Shown here: in pieces, positions 1 through 7,208 of the stretch
Numbering within the stretch: the stretch's first letter is position 1
Layout of the letters: each line of letters starts with the position of its first letter
Assembly: GCA_003557805.1 (NCBI GenBank)
Contig: PWNY01000154.1
Coordinates: 1 to 14,117, forward strand
Length of the DNA: 14,117 nt
Source: Bacteroidales bacterium
GTDB taxonomy: Bacteria > Bacteroidota > Bacteroidia > Bacteroidales > UBA7960
Direction of reading: 5' to 3'
Program-made: the position numbers and the translations under genes
Notes under the pieces: model-generated
Databases searched by the model: none
What the model was told of the DNA's origin: nothing
What the model saw: the letters and a program-made list of their open reading frames with translations, nothing else

Positions 1-322
1 CCCTGCTTATGTCAAATATCCTGTTCATCCCGGAGTATGCAAGCCTTGAAGGGTTACTTGACACAGACCTGACGGATGATTTCATCTTGAGGTCAAGGTC
101 AAATTCCATGCCTGTGAGTTGCTGCAGGAAAGTGAGTGTCTGCATCTGAGGGGTGCTCATCATTTTTCCCATATTCATGGCCATCTCATCCCCGGCATTC
201 AGAAGTTCCTGCCTGGCCTCCTCAGGATCGAAACTGTCGTCTTTTTCGCAAGCTGTAAAGGCAAAGGCAAATATGCCAAGCATTAGAAACAGTGCAAATA
301 GTTGGTTGGTTGTCTTTTTCAT
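1..322 (-). CDS. putative lipoprotein, partial (3' end beyond window)
   Basis: Reading the minus strand from an ATG at 322 gives an open frame of 107 codons that continues past the left edge. The N-terminus is a lipoprotein signal: KK at residues 2-3, a hydrophobic stretch at about 8-22, then a lipobox FTAC with the lipidated Cys at residue 25. The acidic EKDD that follows is common in exported Bacteroidota lipoproteins. The rest (26-107) is polar and Met-rich, with MNMGKMMSTPQMQTL around residues 50-64 and no recognised domain. An A-rich leader and a plausible Bacteroidota promoter (350-381) precede the start. It is divergent from ssb. Function is unknown; the lipoprotein call is firm, the rest is not. 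Confidence 0.85.
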   Translation of the reverse strand, partial: MKKTTNQLFALFLMLGIFAFAFTACEKDDSFDPEEARQELLNAGDEMAMNMGKMMSTPQMQTLTFLQQLTGMEFDLDLKMKSSVRSVSSNPSRLAYSGMNRIFDISR

Positions 323-349
323 GGTTTAGTTTTTTTTGTAATGCATATG

Positions 350-381
350 TAAAGGTATGAATCAGATGGATTATTTGCAAA
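350..381 (-). promoter_or_regulatory. Bacteroidota-type promoter of the partial lipoprotein gene
   Basis: On the minus strand a TTTG (378-381) lies 20 bases upstream of TACCTTTA (350-357). This matches the Bacteroidota sigma consensus TTTG-n~20-TAnnTTTG with one mismatch in the -7 element. The predicted start of transcription near 345 leaves a leader of about 23 bases. Inferred from spacing and consensus only. Confidence 0.5.
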
Positions 382-447
382 AATTTTTATCCATGTCAGA
401 TTCTTGTATAATACAACTGTACTAACGTTTAAATAGCTGGTTTGTTT

Positions 448-470
448 TTTATAACTTCGGCTGTTATAAA
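448..470. repeat. perfect 8-bp inverted repeat, hairpin or operator candidate
   Basis: TTTATAAC (448-455) and GTTATAAA (463-470) are perfect inverse copies separated by the 7-base spacer TTCGGCT. It lies between the divergent lipoprotein gene and ssb. The word GTTATAAAC recurs in direct orientation at 579-587, just before the ssb start. No T-tract follows on the plus side, so an operator or leader hairpin is likelier than a terminator. Confidence 0.5.
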
Positions 471-483
471 CTGCATGGTCTGT

Positions 484-531
484 CCGTATGTGGGCTAAAA
501 AACCACCAGGGAGAAAAAAACAGACATACGG
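484..531. repeat. 8-bp inverted repeat with a 32-base spacer upstream of ssb
   Basis: CCGTATGT (484-491) and ACATACGG (524-531) are perfect inverse copies separated by 32 A-rich bases. The pair lies 75-120 bases upstream of ssb and could be a two-half-site operator or a long-loop hairpin. Chance occurrence cannot be excluded at this arm length. Confidence 0.35.
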
Positions 532-605
532 GATAAAAAGTTTGCAGTTTGAACAAAAAAGAAAATATATTAGCATAAGTTATAAACCAAAAAAACAAAA
601 AGATC

Positions 606-1040
606 ATGGCAGGAGTAAATAAGGTAATATTGCTTGGAAACCTGGGTAAGGACCCGGATGTAACAACACTGGAAAGCGGGGTCAAAGTGGCACGTTTCCC
701 CCTTGCAACTAATGAATACTACAAGAGCAGGGACGGTGAACCCGTTGAAAAGACCGAATGGCACCAGGTAGTACTATGGAGGAACCGTGCAGAACTGGCC
801 GAGAAATATCTCTCCAAGGGCCGTATGGTATATGTTGAGGGCCGTTTACAGACAAGGCAATGGCAGGACAAAGAGGGTAACCAGAGGTATACCACTGAGA
901 TAATTGGGGATGTTATCAACTTTGTTGGTGGTGGCCCCGGTGAAGAAGGAGGGAGGCCCGCCCAGGGAAGGGATGATGCACCTGCAGAGAATGAACAGGA
1001 AGCCGGCACGCCCCCGGAAGAGGATGATCTCCCTTTCTGA
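606..1040 (+). CDS. ssb: single-stranded DNA-binding protein
   Basis: A 144-residue SSB that binds single-stranded DNA in replication, recombination and repair and recruits partners through its C-terminal tip. The OB-fold covers about residues 1-107: it opens with MAGVNKVILLGNLGKDPD and carries the family signatures TEWHQVVLW and YVEGRLQTRQW. A Gly/Pro/Glu-rich disordered linker (108-139) follows, ending in the acidic partner-binding tip DDLPF (140-144). Length is normal for a short bacterial SSB. The ATG is preceded by an A-rich stretch (589-600) and no Shine-Dalgarno, as is usual in Bacteroidota. No canonical TAnnTTTG promoter was found; the upstream region carries two inverted repeats. In many Bacteroidota ssb lies with mutY and gldE, which is not the arrangement here. 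Confidence 0.97.
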   Translation: MAGVNKVILLGNLGKDPDVTTLESGVKVARFPLATNEYYKSRDGEPVEKTEWHQVVLWRNRAELAEKYLSKGRMVYVEGRLQTRQWQDKEGNQRYTTEIIGDVINFVGGGPGEEGGRPAQGRDDAPAENEQEAGTPPEEDDLPF

Positions 1041-1067
1041 TTGCACTTTTTCTTTTTAATATGGCGA

Positions 1068-1098
1068 ATTGTTATATTACAGGATTATTTTATATTTG
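1068..1098 (+). promoter_or_regulatory. Bacteroidota-type promoter of the DUF418 gene
   Basis: ATTG (1068-1071) lies 19 bases upstream of TATATTTG (1091-1098), a perfect TAnnTTTG -7 element with a 3-of-4 match at -33. Predicted start is near 1103, giving a leader of about 40 bases to the ATG at 1144. This suggests the gene is transcribed separately from ssb. Confidence 0.6.
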
Positions 1099-1143
1099 TC
1101 CGGGAAAATTGAACTCCTCATTTTAAACTAACATCTTTATTCA

Positions 1144-2403
1144 ATGGTATCCGGGGAAGGAATTGCGCCGGTAAGCGGCGAGAAGAGGGTTTTTATCCTG
1201 GACCTGCTTCGTGGTTTTGCACTGCTGGGCATATTGATGGTCAATATGCCTGTTTTCAACAGCCCTTTCACAGTGCTCGTCGGAGAGGCACGGCTCTGGA
1301 CAGATCCGGCAAACCAGGCTGCATACTGGTTTATCAACTTCTTCTTCCAGGGTAAGTTCTACTCCCTGTTTTCAATACTGTTTGGTGTAGGCTTCTGGTT
1401 TTTTATGCGTAAGGCAGAGGAAGCAGGCAGTTCTGTAATAGGTGTATTCCGGCGCCGGCTTTTTTTCCTGTTCATCTTTGGGGTGCTGCACGTGGTATTG
1501 CTGTGGTATGGAGATATCCTGGTTCAGTATGCGCTTTTTGGATTTATTATGACATGGCTGAGAAACAAATCAGACAGGACGGTTTTTATCTGGGCGATCG
1601 TGTTCCTTTTGCTTCCCGTGCTGTTCACCTCACTCATGGTAGGAGCAGTTAACCTTGCAATGAGCGTTCCGGAGGCAGCTGAAGAGATGAGCAGGACCTT
1701 CTCAGAACAGGAGGGTTTCTTTGCCGCCTTTACCGGTAATGCTATTAACATTTACCAGACAGGGAGCTATTCAGAGATATTATCGATGCGCCTGAGAGAG
1801 TACTCATTTATGTGGGGTGGTATTCTTACCTTCTTTCCCCTTGTGCTTTCTATGTTCCTGCTTGGCATGCTTGCCGGAAGAAGGGGTTTGCTGGCACGTG
1901 CAGAGGAGAACAAAAGGCTGTTCAAAAAGCTCTTCTGGATAAGCCTGCCTGTTGCAATTGCCGGTAATTACGTTCTTGCAAACTATACAGAAACCGCCAG
2001 CCAGATTGTGCCGGACAAGGACCTTTTATTCATGGTGGTCGGCCTCTCTTTTGGAGGGCCCGCAATGACTTTCGTATATATCTCCCTGATAGTGTTTTGC
2101 CATCTAAAGGGTTACTTCAGGTGGATAGCCCGGAAGGTGGCGGATGCCGGGAAAATGGCGCTGACCAACTACCTGATGCAGTCGGTAATATGTACAACCC
2201 TTTTTTACAGTTACGGCCTTGGCCTTTATGCCAGGGTGGACTTTATACAGGGTATCGGCCTTACGCTGTTGATCTATGTAATACAGCTTGCATGGAGCAG
2301 TTACTGGCTGAAACATTTCCGGTTCGGGCCTTTTGAGTGGCTGTGGCGTTCACTTACCTATTTTCGACTGCAGCCGATGAAGAGGGTTAAGCTTTCTGGC
2401 TGA
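1144..2403 (+). CDS. DUF418 family multipass membrane protein
   Basis: A 419-residue integral inner-membrane protein of the DUF418 family, whose molecular function is not established. The N-terminal signature ILDLLRGFALLGILMVNM (residues 18-35) is typical, as is FQGKFYSLFSILFGVGF (68-84) in the second hydrophobic block. Hydrophobic segments follow at about 104-140, 148-172, 225-245, 262-282, 292-320, 340-360 and 370-390. The C-terminal DUF418 core includes GKMALTNYLMQSVI (about 339-352) and FGPFEWLWRSLTY (about 393-405), a strongly conserved tail. Length is normal. It has its own promoter and no visible Shine-Dalgarno. Its 3' end overlaps the 3' end of lpxK by 17 bases on the opposite strand. 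Family assignment is confident; a transport or envelope role would be a guess. Confidence 0.93.
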   Translation: MVSGEGIAPVSGEKRVFILDLLRGFALLGILMVNMPVFNSPFTVLVGEARLWTDPANQAAYWFINFFFQGKFYSLFSILFGVGFWFFMRKAEEAGSSVIGVFRRRLFFLFIFGVLHVVLLWYGDILVQYALFGFIMTWLRNKSDRTVFIWAIVFLLLPVLFTSLMVGAVNLAMSVPEAAEEMSRTFSEQEGFFAAFTGNAINIYQTGSYSEILSMRLREYSFMWGGILTFFPLVLSMFLLGMLAGRRGLLARAEENKRLFKKLFWISLPVAIAGNYVLANYTETASQIVPDKDLLFMVVGLSFGGPAMTFVYISLIVFCHLKGYFRWIARKVADAGKMALTNYLMQSVICTTLFYSYGLGLYARVDFIQGIGLTLLIYVIQLAWSSYWLKHFRFGPFEWLWRSLTYFRLQPMKRVKLSG

Positions 2404-3451
2404 ACTTTTTCAAAAAGTCAAATACAAGGCGGTTAAACCTCTCCCTGTCATTTCTGTGAAATTCCACGCTTACCGGCAGGAAATAAACTGGAGCATCACC
2501 CAGATGGTCCAGCAGGCCGGGTTCCAGAAGGCGCATTGCATCTTTCTCTGTGGTTATTATCACCTTGCAGCGGCTTACTGTCCTGTCAAAGTGCCTCTTT
2601 AGCTTTTTAAGGTTGGATGGAGTAAAATGATGATGGTCGAGGTACTTGTGGATAAAAAGTTCATCGCACCTGGTCTTGAGATGCTCTTCAAGAGCCTCTG
2701 ATCGCGCTATCCCTGTCAGCAGGAAAATGGTCTTTATACTCCCGGGGGCAACTGTTGGAGTAGCAGGTGTTAATGGTTGCATCTTTCCATATGACAGCCT
2801 TGAGAAAAATATCTTTTTCAAACGGTAGGGCCGCAATTTTTTTAGGAAATACCGGCGGTCTAGCGGTGAAAACACCCTTGGTGTCTTTGTTACAATGAGT
2901 GCATCGGCTCTCTTTGCACGGAACTTAGCCTCCCTGAGGTTACCCACCGGTAAAAGGAAGTTCCGGAAAAAGGGGTTATAGTAACCGGTAAGTAAAAGGT
3001 TCAGGCCGGGTTTTACATACCTGTGCTGAAATGCATCATCGAGGATGATTAGGTTTGTACCAGGCCGCTTTTCCAGCAGCAGGTGTATTCCCTTTCGCCT
3101 TTTTTCATGGACAGCAACAGTAATATCCGGAAACTTCCTGCAAATCTGCAGGGGTTCGTCACCAATTTCCCTGGATGTTGATCCCTTACCTGCAATTATA
3201 AAACCTTTTGTTTTCCTTTTATAGCCCCTGCTCAAAACAGCGACCCTGTATTTATCCTTAAGAAGCCTGACAAGGTACTCGGCATGTGGTGTCTTTCCTG
3301 CCCCTCCCGAGCTTAGGTTGCCAACACTTATTACCGGTATGCTGAACTCTTCAGACGGCAGGATGCCCCAGTCAAAAAGGAGGTTTCTGACTGAGATGAT
3401 CACACCGTATACCAGTGCGAAGGGAATAAGCAGTAGCCTGATCAGGAACAT
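2387..3451 (-). CDS. lpxK: tetraacyldisaccharide 4'-kinase (lipid A biosynthesis)
   Basis: LpxK phosphorylates the 4' position of the tetraacyldisaccharide-1-phosphate precursor of lipid A, using ATP at the cytoplasmic face of the inner membrane. With the start at 3451 the protein has 354 residues. A hydrophobic N-terminal anchor (1-20) precedes ISVGN and the P-loop GGAGKT (49-54). Next come LSRGYKRK (73-80), the conserved GDEP (97-100) and LDDAFQHRYV (137-146). DHHHFT and ITTEKDAMRL follow toward the C-terminus. All key family motifs are present. An upstream in-frame ATG at 3544 would add 31 residues that LpxK homologues normally lack, so 3451 is preferred. A TAATTTTG word (3457-3464) lies only 5 bases upstream of this start and would imply an almost leaderless mRNA, but it lacks a -33 partner. 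Divergent from nif3. Confidence 0.95.
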   Translation of the reverse strand: MFLIRLLLIPFALVYGVIISVRNLLFDWGILPSEEFSIPVISVGNLSSGGAGKTPHAEYLVRLLKDKYRVAVLSRGYKRKTKGFIIAGKGSTSREIGDEPLQICRKFPDITVAVHEKRRKGIHLLLEKRPGTNLIILDDAFQHRYVKPGLNLLLTGYYNPFFRNFLLPVGNLREAKFRAKRADALIVTKTPRVFSPLDRRYFLKKLRPYRLKKIFFSRLSYGKMQPLTPATPTVAPGSIKTIFLLTGIARSEALEEHLKTRCDELFIHKYLDHHHFTPSNLKKLKRHFDRTVSRCKVIITTEKDAMRLLEPGLLDHLGDAPVYFLPVSVEFHRNDRERFNRLVFDFLKKFSQKA

Positions 3452-3499
3452 AATATCAAAATTAATAAAAAACCCGGGCTCACAGAGCTGTAGACAGAT

Positions 3500-3520
3500 C
3501 TGTTTTACCAGTAAAAACAG
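3500..3520. repeat. inverted repeat in the lpxK/nif3 divergent region
   Basis: CTGTTTTAC (3500-3508) pairs with GTAAAAACAG (3511-3520) across a 2-base centre, with a single unpaired A. It sits midway between the divergent starts of lpxK and the Nif3-like gene, so it may be an operator or a leader hairpin. Role inferred only from position. Confidence 0.35.
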
Positions 3521-3578
3521 GTTTTGGGTGGAGATATTGGTCAAAATGGTTTAATTTTATAGACAAAAAGCAGATATA

Positions 3579-4673
3579 ATGTTACTGAAAGAACTGATTG
3601 AATCACTGGGAGAGTATGCCCCATTCTCGTTGCAGGAGTCATATGATAATTCGGGTATTCAGGTTGGTTCCCCCGAACAGGAGGTGAGCAAAGGCCTGGT
3701 TTGCCTGGATGTAACCCGGGATGTGGTCAAAGAGGCCATTGAAAAGAAGTGTGACCTTATAATATCGCACCATCCCTTGATTTTTAAAGGACTGAAGAGT
3801 GTTTCCAGCTCTTCTGCAGCCGGCAGCATCATTTTTGATGCGATTAAAAACGGCATCGCTATCATTGCGTTGCATACAAACCTGGATAATGCCTTTATGG
3901 GTGTCAGCCACATTTTTGGCAAGAAGCTCGGATTGAATAACATGAGAATACTTAAGCCCACGGGAGGATTGTTGAAAAAGCTGGTGACCTTCTGCCCTGT
4001 TTCACACGCAGGGAAGGTACGGGAGGCGTTGTTCAGTTCCGGGGCAGGCCATATTGGTGAATATGATTCGTGCAGCTTCAACCTTGAGGGTCTGGGCTCT
4101 TTCAGGGGGAGTGATGAAAGCCAGCCATTTACAGGAAAGGCCGGGCAGCTTCATTTTGAAAAGGAAGAACGCATTGAAACGATATTCCCGTCATATCTGC
4201 AGGGAAAAATTATCAGTGCAATGAAGTCGGCCCATCCATATGAAGAGGTTGCCTATGACATCTATCCGCTCGACAATTTATTCGACAGGGCAGGATCAGG
4301 TGTGGTGGGTAATCTTGACAGTGAACTTGAAGTGTCTGCCTTTCTTGATCTGGTCAAGGAAAAGCTGGGCTGCCAGGTGCTAAGGTACTCAAACCCTGGT
4401 GTAAAAAGTATCAAAAAGCTTGCCGTGTGTGGTGGTTCGGGAGCCTTTCTGACAGAACAGGCAGTTCAGTCAGGCGCTGACGCATTTATTACAGGAGATG
4501 TTAAATACCACCAGTTTTTTGATATTGGTGGTGATATGATGCTGGTGGATGCCGGGCATTATGAAACTGAGCAGTTTACAAGGGAGCTTATGGTTGAAAT
4601 TGTTAAGAAAAAAATGATTAACTTTGCACTCCTTATATCGGAGGTGAACACCAACCCGGTCAGGTACTACTAA
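3579..4673 (+). CDS. Nif3-like dinuclear metal center protein (YqfO/YbgI family)
   Basis: A 364-residue cytosolic protein of the NIF3/DUF34 family. Members form toroidal hexamers with two metal ions per subunit; databases often call them GTP cyclohydrolase I type 2, but the physiological function is unsettled. Putative metal ligands are all present: SHHP (His64, His65), LHTNLD (His99, Asp103) and, near the C-terminus, DAGHYETE (His327, Glu331). TGDVKYH (305-311) is another family signature. The middle (about residues 130-240) is the PII/CutA-like insert of the long, YqfO-type members, marked by SAHPYEEVAYDIYPL (217-231). Length agrees with that subtype. The zinc-ribbon gene follows after 37 bases in the same direction, a pairing found in many bacteria, so the two probably form one transcription unit. 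No Shine-Dalgarno is seen. Confidence 0.94.
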   Translation: MLLKELIESLGEYAPFSLQESYDNSGIQVGSPEQEVSKGLVCLDVTRDVVKEAIEKKCDLIISHHPLIFKGLKSVSSSSAAGSIIFDAIKNGIAIIALHTNLDNAFMGVSHIFGKKLGLNNMRILKPTGGLLKKLVTFCPVSHAGKVREALFSSGAGHIGEYDSCSFNLEGLGSFRGSDESQPFTGKAGQLHFEKEERIETIFPSYLQGKIISAMKSAHPYEEVAYDIYPLDNLFDRAGSGVVGNLDSELEVSAFLDLVKEKLGCQVLRYSNPGVKSIKKLAVCGGSGAFLTEQAVQSGADAFITGDVKYHQFFDIGGDMMLVDAGHYETEQFTRELMVEIVKKKMINFALLISEVNTNPVRYY

Positions 4674-4710
4674 TCCACTGAAGACAAACACATAAATAGG
4701 ATATATAAAT

Positions 4711-5574
4711 ATGGCCAAAACCAAAAAGAGCAGGAAAAAGGACAAGGATACCGAAAAGGTCATCAACCCGAGCACGGGGACCGAGGGATCCCCTGTTGAT
4801 GTTCCGGAAACTACTACCGAAGAGAGCATTGAGAAAACTGTTAAGAGCAAGCTGACAACACTCTTCAGGCTTCAGACCATCGATTTCCAGATTGACCGTC
4901 TGCGCAGTGTCAGGGGTGAGCTGCCCCTGGAGGTACAGGACCTTGAGGATGAGATAGCCGGTCTTGAAACCAGGGTGGAAAAATTTAATAACGAGATCCA
5001 TGAGCTTGAAACTGAGATCTCAAATAAAAAGAACGCTGCCCAGGAGAGCCTTGAGCTCATCAAAAAATATGAAGGGCAGCAGATGAATGTCCGCAATAAC
5101 CGTGAATATGACTCCCTTTCCAAGGAGATAGAATATCAGACCCTGGAAGCACAGCTTGCCGAAAAGAAAATGAAGGAGTATTCAGCCGAGGTGGAGACCA
5201 GGAAGGAGATGGTGAAAAAGGTCGAGGAGGAGCTGGATGAAAGGAAAAAAGACCTTGAGGCAAAAAAGGCGGAACTCAATGATATTGTTGCGGAAACAGA
5301 AAAGGATGAGCAGGTGCTCCTGCAGAAATCCGAAGAGCAGCGCAACAACATTGAGGAAAGACTGCTTACTGCCTATCAGCGTATAAGGAACAATGCAAGG
5401 AACGGACTTGCAGTTGTGCCTGTAGAAAGGGATGCCTGCGGTGGCTGTTTTAACAAGATACCTCCCCAGAGGCACCTGGATATCCGCCTCCACAAAAAAA
5501 TCATTGTTTGTGAGTATTGCGGCAGGATACTGATTGATGATGTGGTCATGGAAACGGTCAAGAACGAACAGTAA
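4711..5574 (+). CDS. DUF164-type coiled-coil protein with C4 zinc ribbon
   Basis: A 287-residue cytosolic protein in two parts. A Lys/Thr-rich, probably disordered N-terminus (1-40) leads into a long charged coiled coil (about 45-230) rich in Glu and Lys. The coil contains the family signature NVRNNREYDSLSKEIE (126-141). The C-terminal zinc ribbon has two CxxC pairs, CGGC (243-246) and CEYC (267-270), and is followed by GRILIDD. This architecture is that of the DUF164/zf-RING_7 family, often annotated as a zinc ribbon domain or putative nucleic-acid-binding protein. Its biochemical role is unknown; a link to nucleic acids is inferred from the ribbon. It follows the Nif3-like gene closely and is likely co-transcribed with it. 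It converges on the barrel gene that ends at 5626. Confidence 0.93.
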   Translation: MAKTKKSRKKDKDTEKVINPSTGTEGSPVDVPETTTEESIEKTVKSKLTTLFRLQTIDFQIDRLRSVRGELPLEVQDLEDEIAGLETRVEKFNNEIHELETEISNKKNAAQESLELIKKYEGQQMNVRNNREYDSLSKEIEYQTLEAQLAEKKMKEYSAEVETRKEMVKKVEEELDERKKDLEAKKAELNDIVAETEKDEQVLLQKSEEQRNNIEERLLTAYQRIRNNARNGLAVVPVERDACGGCFNKIPPQRHLDIRLHKKIIVCEYCGRILIDDVVMETVKNEQ

Positions 5575-5591
5575 GCGACCTGAGCATAAGC

Positions 5592-5620
5592 TTTACCTGT
5601 TTGCTATTTGCCTGGTAAAA
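5592..5620. terminator. weak hairpin between convergent genes
   Basis: TTTACC (5592-5597) and GGTAAA (5614-5619) are inverse copies around a 16-base loop, followed on the plus strand by A residues. The pair lies in the 51-base gap between the convergent zinc-ribbon and barrel genes, where a bidirectional terminator is expected. The stem is short and AT-rich, so the call is tentative. Confidence 0.25.
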
Positions 5621-5625
5621 AACTA

Positions 5626-7104
5626 TCAGTATCTCCAACCTACCGTAATCATATAGGTTCCTGAGCTGAACTTCCTGTCGACAACGGGAGGTAGCCATTG
5701 GCCGCCTGAAAGCCCGTAATCATCAGGGTTGCTGCTGTCCAGCTGGTACAGGTAATAATCTTCCGAATAGAAGCTGTGTATATAGGCAAAGTCAATGAAG
5801 TAGCTGCTTTCGCGTATGCCAAAGCCTGCCGACAGTATTGATCTTTGTGCATTATTGATTTCTGACCTGTAAGGGTTTGAGTAGAATGCATAGCCTCCGC
5901 GGATTATTACAGGATCAAACCTAATCTCTCCCCCTGCACGTATTGCATGCTGGGTTGTAAATGATTCCCGTATTGCCCTGTTCTCATCGGTAAACACATA
6001 ATCCCTGCTGCGCAGGCGACTTTTTGTGTAGTCTGTGTACTCGTAGTCAATATTCAAAAGGCCGCGCTGGCCGAATATAAAACCGATGCTGCCTATAGCC
6101 TTCACAGGGGTTGTAAGCTCATAATCAAACCTTCCGTCAGGTGACTGGGCAGCGTCTGAGTCGTAATCCAGGTTCAGGTCACTTCTCATACTGGAACTGT
6201 ATCTGTCTCTCAGATCATAAAATGTTGGGGAGTGAAATGCACCACCCAGCCTTATAAAATCTGTCACCCTGAAAATGGCCCCGAACTTGAAGTTGTAACC
6301 ACTGCCGGTTGTTCTGAACCTGTTACGGTATGTCATGGAGTTGAATATCTCATTATTCCCCTCGGTGTCCTTTTCCTGAAATACACTCTCCTCTTCATAG
6401 GAAATGCTGGGAAACCCCACGGTAGCCCCTATATATAGCCTGTCTTCGTAGTTGGCGCCCATACTCAGTACAAACTCCCTTACAGAACCTGAAGTGCTGG
6501 TTTCCTGGAACTGGTCAACACCATGAAGCATGTCGGTAAAAAAGCCTTCATCGTCTTCGCCAATTAGCCATGTTTGATAGGCAAGATCTGTTGAGAACGG
6601 ATCCAGGTTATCTACACTGCCCTCCCTGTTTGCCTGTTGCAATAGTCCGGCCATCCTGCTGCTGTATGGGTTGAAGCCACCTGCGATCCACCTGCCGTTG
6701 AAATTGTTATAGCGGTTAATACCCAGGCCTATATTTACAAACTGCCATCCTCCGTTTTCAGACTGCCCTACCGGAAATGCGAACACTGCACCAAGGTTGT
6801 TCAAAGAGAAGCTGTACCTCATTTCATCCTCATAGGTGTTGAAGTATTCTGTCTCCGAATAGCTATGGTGCAATGAAGGGGTTACAGAAAATTCTGAACT
6901 GCGGTATATGCCTATGCCGGCCGGATTTACCCCTAAAGTTGAAAAATCACCTCCAAGTGCCCCGAATGATCCCCCCATACTGGCAAAGCGTGCAGTACCC
7001 CCCGGGAAAAGCTGGGAATACCTCAGCGCATCTGTTTCATTCTGGGAGAATGTATATTGAAATCCGGCTAATAAAATGATCACTGAAGCAAGAACTTTTC
7101 TCAT
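5626..7104 (-). CDS. OmpP1/FadL-like outer-membrane beta-barrel protein
   Basis: A 492-residue predicted outer-membrane protein. The signal peptide covers residues 1-20 (RK, then a hydrophobic core, likely cleavage TFS/QN). The mature N-terminus holds GTARFASMGGSFGALGGDFS and VNPAGIGIYRSS (about residues 35-69). The NPAG segment is the mark of FadL/OmpP1/TodX-type channels, which carry hydrophobic compounds across the outer membrane. The rest is rich in alternating aromatic and polar residues typical of beta strands, ending in YMITVGWRY with a C-terminal aromatic suited to BAM-dependent insertion. No type IX secretion C-terminal domain is visible. Bacteroidota members are often auto-named hemin receptor or transport protein; the substrate here is unknown. 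A strong hairpin separates it from the upstream lipoprotein gene, and no separate promoter is obvious, so it may depend on read-through. Confidence 0.88.
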   Translation of the reverse strand: MRKVLASVIILLAGFQYTFSQNETDALRYSQLFPGGTARFASMGGSFGALGGDFSTLGVNPAGIGIYRSSEFSVTPSLHHSYSETEYFNTYEDEMRYSFSLNNLGAVFAFPVGQSENGGWQFVNIGLGINRYNNFNGRWIAGGFNPYSSRMAGLLQQANREGSVDNLDPFSTDLAYQTWLIGEDDEGFFTDMLHGVDQFQETSTSGSVREFVLSMGANYEDRLYIGATVGFPSISYEEESVFQEKDTEGNNEIFNSMTYRNRFRTTGSGYNFKFGAIFRVTDFIRLGGAFHSPTFYDLRDRYSSSMRSDLNLDYDSDAAQSPDGRFDYELTTPVKAIGSIGFIFGQRGLLNIDYEYTDYTKSRLRSRDYVFTDENRAIRESFTTQHAIRAGGEIRFDPVIIRGGYAFYSNPYRSEINNAQRSILSAGFGIRESSYFIDFAYIHSFYSEDYYLYQLDSSNPDDYGLSGGQWLPPVVDRKFSSGTYMITVGWRY

Positions 7105-7128
7105 CTGTAAGCAGTTTTGTTATTAATT

Positions 7129-7174
7129 AAAAACCTCCCGGCTATTACCAGGTAACGGGCATTGCCGGGAGGTT
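7129..7174 (-). terminator. intrinsic-terminator-like hairpin after the Tyr-rich lipoprotein gene
   Basis: AACCTCCCGGC (7132-7142) and GCCGGGAGGTT (7164-7174) form a perfect 11-bp GC-rich stem around a 21-base loop. The loop itself holds a small TTACC/GGTAA repeat (7145-7155). On the minus strand the stem ends in a run of five T (two within the stem, then 7131-7129). This fits a Rho-independent terminator for the lipoprotein gene that ends at 7209. Because the next minus-strand gene starts only 25 bases beyond, it may also work as a partial terminator or as an mRNA-stabilising hairpin within one operon. Confidence 0.75.
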
Positions 7175-7208
7175 ATTACATATTAAACGTGTTGTGTCCT
7201 AATATTGT

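Noticed and set aside
319..685. Minus-strand frames in the gap between the lipoprotein gene and ssb
   Set aside because: Aromatic-rich translations of AT-rich DNA, one running into ssb antisense; no start signal or recognisable domain.
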